A stretch of 64,000 nucleotides of DNA, taken from CAWUKT01 sp963923035. GTDB taxonomy: Bacteria; Bacteroidota; Bacteroidia; J057; JADKCL01. The notes below the pieces were generated by a model. That model was given only the letters and a program-made list of their open reading frames with translations. It was not told where the DNA came from and ran no database searches. The first letter of the stretch is position 1. Each line of letters opens with the position of its first letter. Made by a program: the position numbers and the translations under genes. The stretch lies in the NCBI GenBank assembly GCA_963923035.1, contig CAWUKT010000015.1, positions 1 to 64,000 on the forward strand. The letters run 5' to 3'. Positions 16,481 through 26,140 of this stretch are shown here, piece by piece.

Positions 16481-18154
16481 TCAGCCTTCGCCTTCGATGA
16501 CCTGCTGGCAGAACTTGAGGCCTTCGGTCGCGCTGGGATCCTCAGGTTTTTCTTCGAGGATTTTTTCCCAGAAGGGAACTGCCGTCTGGAATTCTTTGCT
16601 CACGAGGGTGTGGTAGGCACCCATGTAGCGGCAGGCTTCCAGGTAGTCTTTCTTGTACTTGGTCAGCTGCTTTTCGTCGGCTTCGAGGATTTCCATGAGC
16701 TTCTCGTAGCTCGGCTTGGCAAGGCCTTCCTTGCTGCCTTCATCCTGGGCGGAGAGGGCACGGGCTTCCCAGAGCCAGCCAAGGTACAGATCGGGCTTCT
16801 GCTCGCGCATGGTGCCGAAGACTTCGCCGGCCTTTTCGTAGTTCTTGTCGAAGTAGTAAGCGCGGCCGAGACCGAAGCTGTTGCGGAGGTCGTAACCGCT
16901 CTTGGTCTCGAGATATTTCTCGAGGTAGAGGGCCTGGAGCTTGTAGTCTTTTTTGTCTTTGTAGACATTGGCAATGTCGAGGAGCATTTCCGGCTGCGGT
17001 TTGCCATTCTCTTCGGCCATTTTCATCGCCTTTTCGTATTCGCCGACGGCCAGGCTGTCCTGTCCCATCAGGCTCATGGCAAGGCCTTTGTTCTGGTAGT
17101 CCATCGGGATGATGAACTTCTCGGGAGCCTTTTCGAAGTAGGTCTTGAAATACCCCATGGCTTTTTCTCCGTCCGCATTTTCCTTCTTCACATAGTTGTA
17201 CGCGAGGATACGGTACAGGAGCGGATCGTCCATTTCGCCGGTCAGGGACTCCAGGTTCTCGATGGACTTGTCGTACTGCTCACCGAGGTACTGGAAGATA
17301 CCGAGGCGCATGCGGGCCTTGAGGTCGCCGCCCATGATTTCGAGGTACTGGTTGTAGTAGGACTCACCTTTGTCGTAGTCCTTCGCGAGGTACCACATCT
17401 CGGCCATCTCTTTGAGGGCCGGCGCATAGTTCTCATCCAGTTCGAGGGCGCGCTTGAAGTGCTTGGCCGCCTCAGAGTATTTTTCCTGCTTCTTCTTGAG
17501 CTGACCCAAGCGGAAGTGACCGTTCAGGTAGGAATCGTCGAGGCCAATGCCAATCTCGAAGTTGTCCTGGGCCAGTTCCTGAATGCCTTTGAGGTCGTAC
17601 AGTTCACCGAGCTTGGTAAAACCAGCCGGGCTGTTCGGGTATTTGTTCGTCACTTTGAGGAGCATGGCTTCCGCTTCCTTGTAGTAGGTGCGGCCGTCCA
17701 GCACATTGCCGGGCCATTCCATCCAAGCATCGGCGATGCCCAACATCGGCTCGATTTCGCCTTTCTTATTGACTTCTTCGGCCTTGGACAGATTTTCCTT
17801 GGCCACATCAAAGTTCTTGTTCCGAACTGCGACAGCAGCCAGGCCAATATAGTTCATGGAGTAGTTCCGACCGTGGCCAGTTCCGTCGTCGAAGGACTGA
17901 CGGGCCTGGGGCAAATCACCCATCAGGAAGTGAATCCGGCCTTTCAGGTAGTCCAGCTCCTCATCCTTCGGCTCTTCGGCCAGCTCTTGTTTGACCAGTT
18001 TCAGAGCTTCGTCGTAGCGTTCATTTTGAATGTAGGTCCTGATCTGCTTCTTCCCGCCCTGGGCCCAGACCTGTCCAGTAAATAGGACAAAGAGCAAGGC
18101 CAGCAACCCTTTGGTCGCCTTTCCGCTGATATTCATGTCTTCAAACTTTTTCAT
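16481..18154 (-). CDS. tetratricopeptide repeat protein, periplasmic
   Basis: A 557-residue protein made almost entirely of TPR helices (for example ALKEMAEMWYLAKDYDKGESYYNQYLEI and AGFTKLGELYDLKGIQELAQDN in part), after a signal peptide ending VWAQG. The ATG at 18154 is preferred to an in-frame TTG at 18160; the internal methionine of MNISGKATKG would also give a good signal peptide. It lies 37 bp downstream of a PstS-like lipoprotein gene. In many Bacteroidota a TPR gene follows exbB/exbD/tonB/pstS-like genes, so it may be a partner of that lipoprotein. Exact role unknown. Confidence 0.85.
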   Translation of the reverse strand: MKKFEDMNISGKATKGLLALLFVLFTGQVWAQGGKKQIRTYIQNERYDEALKLVKQELAEEPKDEELDYLKGRIHFLMGDLPQARQSFDDGTGHGRNYSMNYIGLAAVAVRNKNFDVAKENLSKAEEVNKKGEIEPMLGIADAWMEWPGNVLDGRTYYKEAEAMLLKVTNKYPNSPAGFTKLGELYDLKGIQELAQDNFEIGIGLDDSYLNGHFRLGQLKKKQEKYSEAAKHFKRALELDENYAPALKEMAEMWYLAKDYDKGESYYNQYLEIMGGDLKARMRLGIFQYLGEQYDKSIENLESLTGEMDDPLLYRILAYNYVKKENADGEKAMGYFKTYFEKAPEKFIIPMDYQNKGLAMSLMGQDSLAVGEYEKAMKMAEENGKPQPEMLLDIANVYKDKKDYKLQALYLEKYLETKSGYDLRNSFGLGRAYYFDKNYEKAGEVFGTMREQKPDLYLGWLWEARALSAQDEGSKEGLAKPSYEKLMEILEADEKQLTKYKKDYLEACRYMGAYHTLVSKEFQTAVPFWEKILEEKPEDPSATEGLKFCQQVIEGEG

Positions 18155-18191
18155 AATCAATAAATACGCTTTATTTCCAGTGGTACCATTT

Positions 18192-19244
18192 CTAATCTAG
18201 TTCCGGGAACTGAACCAGGCGCGGCGGTGGAAAGGTGGGATACAATCCCGATTTCAACACAATGCGCTGGCCTTGTTCGCTCGCGGCAAATACTACAAAT
18301 CCCGTGCCCAAACCCGATCGCGGCTCCCGATTGAGCGCAAAGACCTGATAGGTAAAGGGATATCTATACAATGCAATGTCGTTTTGGTAGGGCAATACGA
18401 AGCGCCCGGGCAAGTCGGAGGTGTCTGGCGTTTGGAGGTAGGCCAATTTCACCTTGGCGAGAATGGAATCGGTCTCGGGATCGTCCCGGTCACTTACCCA
18501 AGCTCCGCCAATGAATCCGAGGGCGTTCTTGCGGGTGGAGACAAAATCCACCAATTCTTCGTGGCTTTCGGCCGCGTAAAGGTTCGCGTCGATGGAATCT
18601 CCTTCGGCCACGAACTTATTGCTGATAAAGCGCACAATGGCCGATTTGGGGTGGTCGAAGACCAGTTCCACGGGGCCCGGCTCCTCCCGGCCGAGTTCCT
18701 GCCAATCGCTGATTTCGCCGCGGACGATCCGTCCGAGGTCATCGGGCCGGAGGCTATCGAGGGTATTTTCCTGGTTGAAAATGACGACGTGGGCGTTGTG
18801 TGCCAATTCTTTGGGTTTGATCCGCGCCTGGATGCTGCGGTAGTACATTTCCTCCTGCTCGCGCAGGGGCCTCGTCGAGATGATCAGCCGAACGCTGTCA
18901 TCCGCCAGGTGCTGGAACAATTCCGGTTCGTTTAGGTATTTCACGTGCAGGGTGGCATCCTCGTAGAGGTGCTCAAACGCGTCTACCCATTGTTTGACCA
19001 ATGGCTTCACGACCATGTCCGCTGCGATCTTGATCTCGCCGCGGGTCGCCGTCTCTTTGGGACGATAAACGCTGTTGCTGGGGCCATCCGATGAATCATT
19101 CGTACTGCCCGAACAACCTGCAATGGTCACCGACAACAGCAAAAACGCCGCGATCAGCCAGGTAGGAATCCTCAACGGATTGTGATGGGCAGACGCGGAC
19201 GCATAATTTCCGGAATGGAACCTTGAATAGTGGGCCTTCTCCAT
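18192..19244 (-). CDS. PstS-like substrate-binding lipoprotein
   Basis: A 350-residue lipoprotein with an N-terminal membrane signal and lipobox TIAGC (about Cys44), then a periplasmic binding-protein fold of the PstS/PBP-like type (about 70-335): GEIKIAADMVVKPLVKQWVDAF near the start, LGRIVRGEISDWQEL in the middle, and GTGFVVFAASEQGQRIV at the end, which is the conserved closing helix. No PstABC permease is encoded nearby, so phosphate uptake is not implied; such orphans accompany TonB-system or TPR genes in Bacteroidota. The N-terminus is longer than usual (about 28 residues before the hydrophobic segment), so the start is uncertain. It begins 37 bp after nuoN and may be cotranscribed with it. 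Confidence 0.8.
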   Translation of the reverse strand: MEKAHYSRFHSGNYASASAHHNPLRIPTWLIAAFLLLSVTIAGCSGSTNDSSDGPSNSVYRPKETATRGEIKIAADMVVKPLVKQWVDAFEHLYEDATLHVKYLNEPELFQHLADDSVRLIISTRPLREQEEMYYRSIQARIKPKELAHNAHVVIFNQENTLDSLRPDDLGRIVRGEISDWQELGREEPGPVELVFDHPKSAIVRFISNKFVAEGDSIDANLYAAESHEELVDFVSTRKNALGFIGGAWVSDRDDPETDSILAKVKLAYLQTPDTSDLPGRFVLPYQNDIALYRYPFTYQVFALNREPRSGLGTGFVVFAASEQGQRIVLKSGLYPTFPPPRLVQFPELD

Positions 19245-19281
19245 ACTAACGGAACTACGAATTTATCAACAAAAATCTTAT

Positions 19282-20820
19282 TTATCCATTCAAATTCATG
19301 ACCAGTGTCGCGAAAAAGTTGATCAACCGGTCATAATGAATGATCCCCAGCCACAGCACCGGAAAGGCCAAAATGAGGGAGATCACAGGTACTAAACCGC
19401 GAAATCGAACGGGTGTTTTGTTCGTCGAATTTTGAAAGATCATCCGACTCGGTATGCGCAGGTAGTAGAACAGCGAAATGACGGTATTGATGAGCATCCC
19501 GATCATCGCAATCATCAAACCGGGGTGGCCATTCCGTTGGAATTCTTCGAATCCAGCCAAGAACAGCTCCAATTTCCCGATGAAACCAGCCGTCGGGGGC
19601 AATCCGGTCAGCGACACCATGAACAAAACAGCCAGGACGGCCAGGATGGGAGCACCGGCCGCCAATCCTTTTACATCGTCGACCTTCTCAATCCCCAGAT
19701 TTTCACTCAGCCATCCCGCCATCAGGAAAGCACTGAAACTCATGGCAAGGTAAATGGTCAGATAAAACACCGTTGCCGCGTACCCAAAAGCCGTGAAGCA
19801 CATCACGCCCACGAGGATATAGCCCGCCTGCGCAATGGACGAATAGGCCAAGAGCCGCCGGAAATTGGATTGGCGGAGGGCGACGAGGTTGCCGAAGGTC
19901 ATCGTAGCCACGGAAAGGATGGCCAGGGTCCAGGTAATGGGCTCGCCCAGGACACCTTCGTGGGGAATCAGAGCAAAAAAGCGCATCAACATCGCGAAAC
20001 CGGCGGCCTTGGGGGCCACGGAGAAGAAGGCCGCCATGGGATAGGGCGCGCCCTCGTACACGTCGGGCGCCCAAAAATGGAAGGGTAGTGCCCCAATCTT
20101 GTACACAAAGCCGCTCAGCGTGAGCAGGACAATGAAAAACAAGGGCCAGCCGCCAACGTTTCCGAGGCCGACCGCGAACGCCGGGTCGGTCAAATCCAAA
20201 GTTCCCGTGATGCCATACAGCCAGGAGATGCCATACAGCATCAGGCCGGAGGAAAAGGAACCGTAAATCACGTATTTCAGGGCCGCTTCGGCGGATTTGC
20301 CGTTCAGGCGGGTATAGGCGGTGAGGAGGTAACTGGGCAATGAAACCATCTCCAGGGCCAGGTACATCATCAACAAATTTGACGCCATGGACATGAAATG
20401 GAGCCCCAGGACCATGGCCAGCACGATAATGAAATATTCGCCCAGGCTTCGACTCTGGTTCTTCAGTTGGCGGGAATAGGCGGAGACCAATAGCGTCAGG
20501 ATCGCCACAAAATCGAACAACAGGTGGAAATACCGCCCCATTCCATCTTCCTGGATCATGCCCAGGAACAAACCGTCGCCGTCCCCGGCAGTATATTTTT
20601 CCGTCCCCAGTAACCAGGCCGCCATTCCCCCAGAAATCAACAAACCGATGATTCCGAGGTAGGGCAACAGGAAGGGGCGTTTGTTTTTCCGCACCAATTC
20701 TGCCACCACCAGCAGACAAAAAGTTCCGGCCACCACCAATTCCGGCAAAATCCCGCCCACGCTGCTGCTCAGGTGGGCCAACTGCTCGGCGAGGCGACTG
20801 GATGTGTCTCCGAATATCAC
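19282..20820 (-). CDS. nuoN: NADH-quinone oxidoreductase subunit N
   Basis: A 512-residue inner-membrane antiporter-like subunit of complex I with about 14 transmembrane helices. It has the proton-pumping family pattern, including the glutamate in LALEMVSLPSYLLTAY and the lysine-bearing helix GFVYKIGALPFHFWAPDVYEG, and SSIAQAGYILVG. It pumps protons as part of the membrane arm. Its start overlaps the nuoM stop by 4 bp, and it is the last nuo gene of the cluster. Length and motifs are normal for the family. Confidence 0.96.
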   Translation of the reverse strand: MIFGDTSSRLAEQLAHLSSSVGGILPELVVAGTFCLLVVAELVRKNKRPFLLPYLGIIGLLISGGMAAWLLGTEKYTAGDGDGLFLGMIQEDGMGRYFHLLFDFVAILTLLVSAYSRQLKNQSRSLGEYFIIVLAMVLGLHFMSMASNLLMMYLALEMVSLPSYLLTAYTRLNGKSAEAALKYVIYGSFSSGLMLYGISWLYGITGTLDLTDPAFAVGLGNVGGWPLFFIVLLTLSGFVYKIGALPFHFWAPDVYEGAPYPMAAFFSVAPKAAGFAMLMRFFALIPHEGVLGEPITWTLAILSVATMTFGNLVALRQSNFRRLLAYSSIAQAGYILVGVMCFTAFGYAATVFYLTIYLAMSFSAFLMAGWLSENLGIEKVDDVKGLAAGAPILAVLAVLFMVSLTGLPPTAGFIGKLELFLAGFEEFQRNGHPGLMIAMIGMLINTVISLFYYLRIPSRMIFQNSTNKTPVRFRGLVPVISLILAFPVLWLGIIHYDRLINFFATLVMNLNG

Positions 20821-22433
20821 GGCGCCATTAAGTAATTTGCAGTGGTGACGATTTGAGTGGTCAATTCCGAAACCGAACTGTCCTGGAGGTCCAGAATCAA
20901 GCCGGGCAGGATGCCAAACAAAACGATGAGGATACAGAGTGGGACCAGCATAAGGTACTCGCGGCCGTTCAGGTCGGTCAGTTTCTCGATGCTTTCTTTC
21001 CCCGAATAAGCGAACTCCCCAAAAAACATCTTCCGGAAAGTCCGGAGGTAATAAACGGCTCCGAACAGAATCCCCAAGACCGCCAGTCCCGGGACAATTT
21101 TCATGACCATTTCGCCATTGAACGACCCGAACAGCACCAACATTTCCGATACAAAACTATTCAAACCGGGCAGTCCAAGGGAGGAGAAGAAGGCAATGAT
21201 CACCACGACGGTATAGCGAGGAGCGCGGTGCCACAAGCCCCGGAAGTTGGCGATTTGCCGGTCGTGGGTGCGGTCGTACAAGACGCCCACAATCAAAAAG
21301 AGCGCCGCCGACACGATCCCGTGGTTGAACATTTGGAACACCGCTCCATTCATCCCCGTTGCATTCAGCCCCGCAATTCCCAGCAATACAAAGCCCATGT
21401 GCGACACCGAGGAATACGCAATGAGCGATTTCAAGTCTTTCTGCGCCATCGCCACCAAAGCGGCGTACAGGATGCTCACCACCCCGATGATGGCGACGAT
21501 ATTGGCATTGGCGAAGCCCGTTTCCGGGAAGATGCCGTAGCAAATCCGAATGATGCCGTAGCCACCAACTTTCAGCAGGATTCCCGCCAGGATCACCGAA
21601 ATCGGCGTCGGGGCTTCTACGTGGGCATCGGGCAGCCACGTATGGACAGGCACCGAGGGCACCTTGATCGCAAATCCGATGAACAGGACCCAAAATGCGA
21701 GGTCGCGTGCACCTATTCCCCAGAGTTCTCCGGTCACTGAGAACAGGCTGTCCGGCACCATATTCGTCAGATTTCCCGCGCCATCGCCCATCATGTGGAG
21801 GAAGTCGAAGGTAAACACCGGCCGTCCCAGAGATTCCGTGAGGACGGGATCGGTGAAGGAAAATGCCAGCCCGACCATGATCAGCAGCATAAAAACGGAG
21901 CCGAACAGGGTGTAGAGGAAAAATTTGAGGGCGGCGTATTCGCGGCGGGCCCCTCCCCAGAGTCCAATGAGGAAGAACATCGGGAGGAGCATGAATTCGT
22001 AGAAAATGTAAAAGAGGAAGAAGTCCAGGGCGAGGAAAACGCCGATGATGGAGGCGTCGAGGAGGAGGAACAGGGCAAAATAGGCCTTGATCCGCTTTTT
22101 TATCGTGAAGGAAGAGAGGGCGGCGATGGGGAAAATGATGACGCTGAGCAGGGTCAGCACCAACGACATGCCATCCATTCCGAGGTGGTACTCGATGTTG
22201 AGGAGGCCGAGGTCACCGAGATCCAGGCGAATCCATTGTACCTGCTCCACGAGGCGAAACGCGCCGGCTTCGGCTTGGTAACCCGGCAGGACTCCCGCCA
22301 AAAACACCGCCAATTGGGCCACGGTCACGCCGACCGTCATCCAACGGATCACGGCGGGATTCTTCCCCGGCAGGACCAGGGCCAGCAGCATGCCCACAAG
22401 TGGCAGCACGATCAATATGGTGAGCATTCCCAT
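20817..22433 (-). CDS. nuoM: NADH-quinone oxidoreductase subunit M
   Basis: A 538-residue antiporter-like complex I subunit with many membrane helices. Motifs include YEFMLLPMFFLIGLWGG (conserved glutamate), KVPSVPVHTWLPDAHVEAPT and YSSVSHMGFVLLG. It translocates protons in the membrane arm together with NuoL and NuoN. It lies 18 bp after nuoL and overlaps nuoN by 4 bp. Nothing unusual in length or residues. Confidence 0.96.
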   Translation of the reverse strand: MGMLTILIVLPLVGMLLALVLPGKNPAVIRWMTVGVTVAQLAVFLAGVLPGYQAEAGAFRLVEQVQWIRLDLGDLGLLNIEYHLGMDGMSLVLTLLSVIIFPIAALSSFTIKKRIKAYFALFLLLDASIIGVFLALDFFLFYIFYEFMLLPMFFLIGLWGGARREYAALKFFLYTLFGSVFMLLIMVGLAFSFTDPVLTESLGRPVFTFDFLHMMGDGAGNLTNMVPDSLFSVTGELWGIGARDLAFWVLFIGFAIKVPSVPVHTWLPDAHVEAPTPISVILAGILLKVGGYGIIRICYGIFPETGFANANIVAIIGVVSILYAALVAMAQKDLKSLIAYSSVSHMGFVLLGIAGLNATGMNGAVFQMFNHGIVSAALFLIVGVLYDRTHDRQIANFRGLWHRAPRYTVVVIIAFFSSLGLPGLNSFVSEMLVLFGSFNGEMVMKIVPGLAVLGILFGAVYYLRTFRKMFFGEFAYSGKESIEKLTDLNGREYLMLVPLCILIVLFGILPGLILDLQDSSVSELTTQIVTTANYLMAP

Positions 22434-22451
22434 TTGGGGTTCTGTCTTGTG

Positions 22452-24680
22452 TCAGGAGAACTTGGCGAATTCTCCAAAGTAAATCAAAGCGGCCAGCAAG
22501 GCCAAAATTCCGATCAAAGTCAGGATCAGGTAGCGTTGCAGGTTTCCGGCCTGCACCCTCCGGAGGCGTTGGCCGGTGGCCATCACGCCGCGGGCGAGGG
22601 CATTGACCGCCGCGTCGATCACCCGGCGGTCGAAGATTTCGCTGATGCCAGACAGCGACCATTTCGGACGGTGGTACACCTGTTCTGCGACCTCGTCCAC
22701 CGCGGCATCGATGACATCGTGGTCAATCTGATCGCTCAATTGGGCCAGGTTCCATTTCCCGTCATCCCGCACCACTGCACTCCCAACCGCATTGACCAGG
22801 CCGTCTACGACTTTTTTATCGAACCACGCCAATCCAGCAGCGATCCGCAGCACCCCTCCGGCGATATAGTTTTCATACAGGGTATCCAAACCAAAATGAT
22901 TCTTCAGCACCTTCCCCAATCCGCGATTGGGTTCATTTCCCAACCGCCCATTTCTTCCCAACAGCACTGCACCACCGATTCCCACCGAGGCCAAGCCAGT
23001 CAGGGCCCAGGGAAACCACGGCAACTCCGCCATCGGCATCCCCGGCAACTGAATCCCCTGGAAATGGGGCTCAAAATGGAAGGGATGGGTCGGAGAATAG
23101 AGAATCCACAGGGAAAAAAGGGCCAATGCAGCCAGCGGAATGGCCATCTTCCAATTGACCCGACGGATTTGGTCGAAGGTCGGGGGCTCCATGCGGGACG
23201 AGCCCGCGAAAATCAGCCAGCCGTGCCGGGCGATGTAAAATGCGGTAAGTAAACTGGCGAGCGTTCCCATAACCGGCACCAACCAATAGATCACAGGTCC
23301 CTGGAACAACAGCGTGCTGCCTAAGAGGATTCCGTCTTTGGAGAGGAAGCCCGCCGACAGGGGCAATCCAGCGAGGGCCGCACCGAAAATCAGGTACACA
23401 ACCAGCGTCAGGCGCATTTTCTTTCCCATTCCTCCCATCAACCGTATATCCTGCGCATCAAAATGACTCCCACTTTGGTGTTGGGCGGTGTGGATTTGGT
23501 GAATGACGGCTCCGGCGGTGAGGAAGAGGCCACACTTGAAAAATGCGTGGGTGATGAGGTGGAAAAAGGCAAAATCGGTCCGGCCCACCCCGATGCCAAT
23601 GAGCATAAATCCGAGTTGGGAAATGGTGGAATAGGCCAGAACGGCCTTGATGTCGGTCTGTCGAAGCGCAGAAAGCGCCGCCATCAATGCGGTCAGGGCC
23701 CCGATGAAGGCCAAGGCGATTTGGACCTCAGGCGGGAAAAAAGAAACGGTGCGGACGAGGAGATAGACGCCGGCTGCCACCATCGTCGCGGCGTGCAACA
23801 AGCTGGATACGGGCGTCGGACCGGCCATCGCATCCGGCAACCAGACCTGGAGGGGAAATTGAGCCGATTTGCTCAATACGCCGGTGATCAAGCCAATGGC
23901 GACGGTGTAGTGCTGCCAGGAATCGAAAAATCCTCCCTCCAAAATCGACGGGCCTTCGGAAAAGCTGTAATAGCGGCGCGGGGTGAGATTGCTGATTTCA
24001 CCGAACAAGCCGTTGAAGGAGTCCGGATACATGGCCAGGACCATCAACGCGATGACAAAACCTACGTCGCCGATCCGGTTGACCAAAAAGGCTTTCTGGG
24101 AGGCGCGGGCGGAGACTTCTTTGCTGTGCCAAAATCCGATGAGGAGGTAGGATGAAAAGCCGACCAATTCCCAGAAAATGAAGATGATGAAGAGGGAGTT
24201 GGCGAGGACGATTCCGGTCATGGAAAAGGCGAACAGGCCCAGAAATGCCCAGTAGCGCGGCCTTTTGGCATCCTCCTTCATGTATTCGGCCGAGTACCAA
24301 TGCACCAGGAACGTCACGAAGCCCACCAGGGCCAGCATCAATGCTGAGACATCGTTGTACAGGATGCCTATTTTCACGTGGAAAGAACCGACCGAGAACC
24401 ACTCTACGGTGGGTTGATTTGTCAACCAGGTGGGAATCACGGCGGAATTGCCGCTGTCGGCCTCGAACAATACGTAGGCCAGGATTGCGAAGACAGCGGC
24501 GGCCCCGCTCATGGATACGGCGATGAAATCACCGGCCTTTCCGAGCTTCCGCCCGATAAATCCTTGCAGCAAAAACGCCAGCAAATAAGCGGCAGGCACG
24601 GCCAAAGCGAACCAATGGTAGGTGGTCAGCTGCGGCTTCAGTGACTCCAGGAAAGGGGCGATATCGGGAGGATCGATCAT
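22452..24680 (-). CDS. nuoL: NADH-quinone oxidoreductase subunit L
   Basis: A 742-residue distal proton-pumping subunit of complex I, longer than the usual 610-650 residues. The core motifs are present: FWELVGFSSYLLIGFW (conserved glutamate), KSAQFPLQVWLPDAMAGPTPVSSLLHAATM (in pieces) and YSTISQLGFMLIG. The extra length lies in the C-terminal half: after about residue 560 there is a linker and a segment that reads like a duplicated FDKKVVDGLVNAVG / FDRRVIDAAVNALARG element before the final membrane helix. Such elements are known in long NuoL/NdhF proteins. It overlaps nuoK by 4 bp. Confidence 0.95.
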   Translation of the reverse strand: MIDPPDIAPFLESLKPQLTTYHWFALAVPAAYLLAFLLQGFIGRKLGKAGDFIAVSMSGAAAVFAILAYVLFEADSGNSAVIPTWLTNQPTVEWFSVGSFHVKIGILYNDVSALMLALVGFVTFLVHWYSAEYMKEDAKRPRYWAFLGLFAFSMTGIVLANSLFIIFIFWELVGFSSYLLIGFWHSKEVSARASQKAFLVNRIGDVGFVIALMVLAMYPDSFNGLFGEISNLTPRRYYSFSEGPSILEGGFFDSWQHYTVAIGLITGVLSKSAQFPLQVWLPDAMAGPTPVSSLLHAATMVAAGVYLLVRTVSFFPPEVQIALAFIGALTALMAALSALRQTDIKAVLAYSTISQLGFMLIGIGVGRTDFAFFHLITHAFFKCGLFLTAGAVIHQIHTAQHQSGSHFDAQDIRLMGGMGKKMRLTLVVYLIFGAALAGLPLSAGFLSKDGILLGSTLLFQGPVIYWLVPVMGTLASLLTAFYIARHGWLIFAGSSRMEPPTFDQIRRVNWKMAIPLAALALFSLWILYSPTHPFHFEPHFQGIQLPGMPMAELPWFPWALTGLASVGIGGAVLLGRNGRLGNEPNRGLGKVLKNHFGLDTLYENYIAGGVLRIAAGLAWFDKKVVDGLVNAVGSAVVRDDGKWNLAQLSDQIDHDVIDAAVDEVAEQVYHRPKWSLSGISEIFDRRVIDAAVNALARGVMATGQRLRRVQAGNLQRYLILTLIGILALLAALIYFGEFAKFS

Positions 24681-24982
24681 TCGCGGAGGGAGTCAATTTC
24701 GTCAATGTTGACGGTTTTGAAGCGCTTGTAGACGTTGAGGACAATGGCCAAGGCGACGGCGACCTCGGCGGCGGCGAGGACGATCACGAACAGGGCGGCC
24801 ATTTGGCCGTCGATCATATCGGGATCCCGACGGGAGAAGATGACAAAGTTGAGGTTGGCAGCGTTGAGGATGAGCTCAATGCCGAGGAGGGCCATCACAG
24901 CGTTGCGGCGGGTGATGACGAGGAATACGCCCAGGCAAAACAGCAGGGGCGAAATGAGGTAGATGAGTTCGTTGAAGCTCAT
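24677..24982 (-). CDS. nuoK: NADH-quinone oxidoreductase subunit K
   Basis: A 101-residue, three-helix membrane subunit of complex I. The family glutamates are visible in GIELILNAANLNFV and in the helix FVIVLAAAEVAVALAIVL. It overlaps nuoJ upstream and nuoL downstream by 4 bp each, which indicates coupled translation. Length is exactly typical. Confidence 0.96.
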   Translation of the reverse strand: MSFNELIYLISPLLFCLGVFLVITRRNAVMALLGIELILNAANLNFVIFSRRDPDMIDGQMAALFVIVLAAAEVAVALAIVLNVYKRFKTVNIDEIDSLRE

Positions 24983-25527
24983 TGGCGCGCCTCCTTCGCT
25001 TTGGCTTTGCGGCTCAAGTAGGCGGCCCCGATGAGGACGGCCAACAGCAGCACGGAGATGGCTTCGAAAGGCAGCAGGTACTCGGTCAGGGTCTCGGCCC
25101 CGATGCGCTCCACGTCGGTGTCGATGCCCGCGACAGGCTGGTAAGCCTTGGCGGAGGTGCTCACTGGCCGGGCCAGGTGTTCGAAATCGATGGTCCGGAC
25201 CATGGCGACGAAGACGGCAAACATGCCGCCTGCGGCCAGCAGGCCGGGAATTTTATTGACGATCTGGGTACTCGGCTTGAAATCGCGGAGCTTGTGGGTG
25301 AGCATAACGCCAAAGATGAGCAGCACGAGGATGCCGCCGACGTAGACGATGACCTGGGAAACGGCGAGAAATTCGGCTCCGAACAGGACGTAGAGGCCAG
25401 CCACGCCGAACAGGACGACGAACAGGAGGAATACGGCGTGGATGATGTTGCGGGTGAGGGCCAGAAAAGCCGCTCCTCCGATGGTCACAGCGGAGAATCC
25501 CAGAAACGCTATTTCCACAATGCTCAT
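24979..25527 (-). CDS. nuoJ: NADH-quinone oxidoreductase subunit J
   Basis: A 182-residue complex I membrane subunit with five predicted helices. The third helix carries the conserved tyrosine and glycine-rich bulge region (LAVSQVIVYVGGILVLLIFGVML). It overlaps nuoI and nuoK by 4 bp each. A basic C-terminus (SRKAKAKEARQ) ends the protein. Normal member of the family. Confidence 0.95.
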   Translation of the reverse strand: MSIVEIAFLGFSAVTIGGAAFLALTRNIIHAVFLLFVVLFGVAGLYVLFGAEFLAVSQVIVYVGGILVLLIFGVMLTHKLRDFKPSTQIVNKIPGLLAAGGMFAVFVAMVRTIDFEHLARPVSTSAKAYQPVAGIDTDVERIGAETLTEYLLPFEAISVLLLAVLIGAAYLSRKAKAKEARQ

Positions 25528-26140
25528 TCTTTTCCCTCCTGGTCTTCCGGTGGCTTGCGCTTCATGATGGGTCGCGGACGTTTTTTCAGCTTGGGTTTTT
25601 CTTCTGCATCACCCGCGTTGGAATCTTGGGGGACCTCTTTGGCGATTTCATCACCTTCTGACTTCCGCTTCATGATCGGCCGGGCCCGCTTCTTTGGTTT
25701 CGCTTCAGCTTCCCCATCTTCTTGGGACACTTCAAGGTTGTCATTCGGGATTCCTTCATCCTCTGACTTCCGTTTCATGATCGGCCGAGTCCGCTTCTTT
25801 GGTTTCGCTTCAACTTCTCCCTCCTCTTTGGGCACTTCCAGATTGTCATCCGGAATTCCCTCATCCTCCGACTTTCGCTTCATGATCGGACGAGCTCGTT
25901 TCTTTGGCTTTGCTTCTGTTCCCTCTTCTTCTTTTGAATCTTGCAGGTTATCATTGGGATTCCCCTCATTCTCTGACTTCCGCTTCATCACCGGACGCGC
26001 TCGCTTTTTCGGCTTTGCTTCACCCTCTCCCTCTTTGTTCGAAACCTGCGTATCATCCTTTACAACCTCCACTTCTTCCGTTTTCCGCTTCATCACCGGC
26101 CGGGCCCGTTTCTTGGGCTTTGCTTCCCCTTCAGTTGCAG
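25524..26140 (-). repeat. 105-bp in-frame tandem repeats inside nuoI
   Basis: The units coding for the KPKKRxRPxMKRK motif start (in plus coordinates of the TTCCGCTTCAT-like landmark) at 25663, 25768, 25873, 25978 and 26083, exactly 105 bp apart, with a diverged copy at 25555. All are multiples of three, so copy-number change would preserve the frame. Confidence 0.85.
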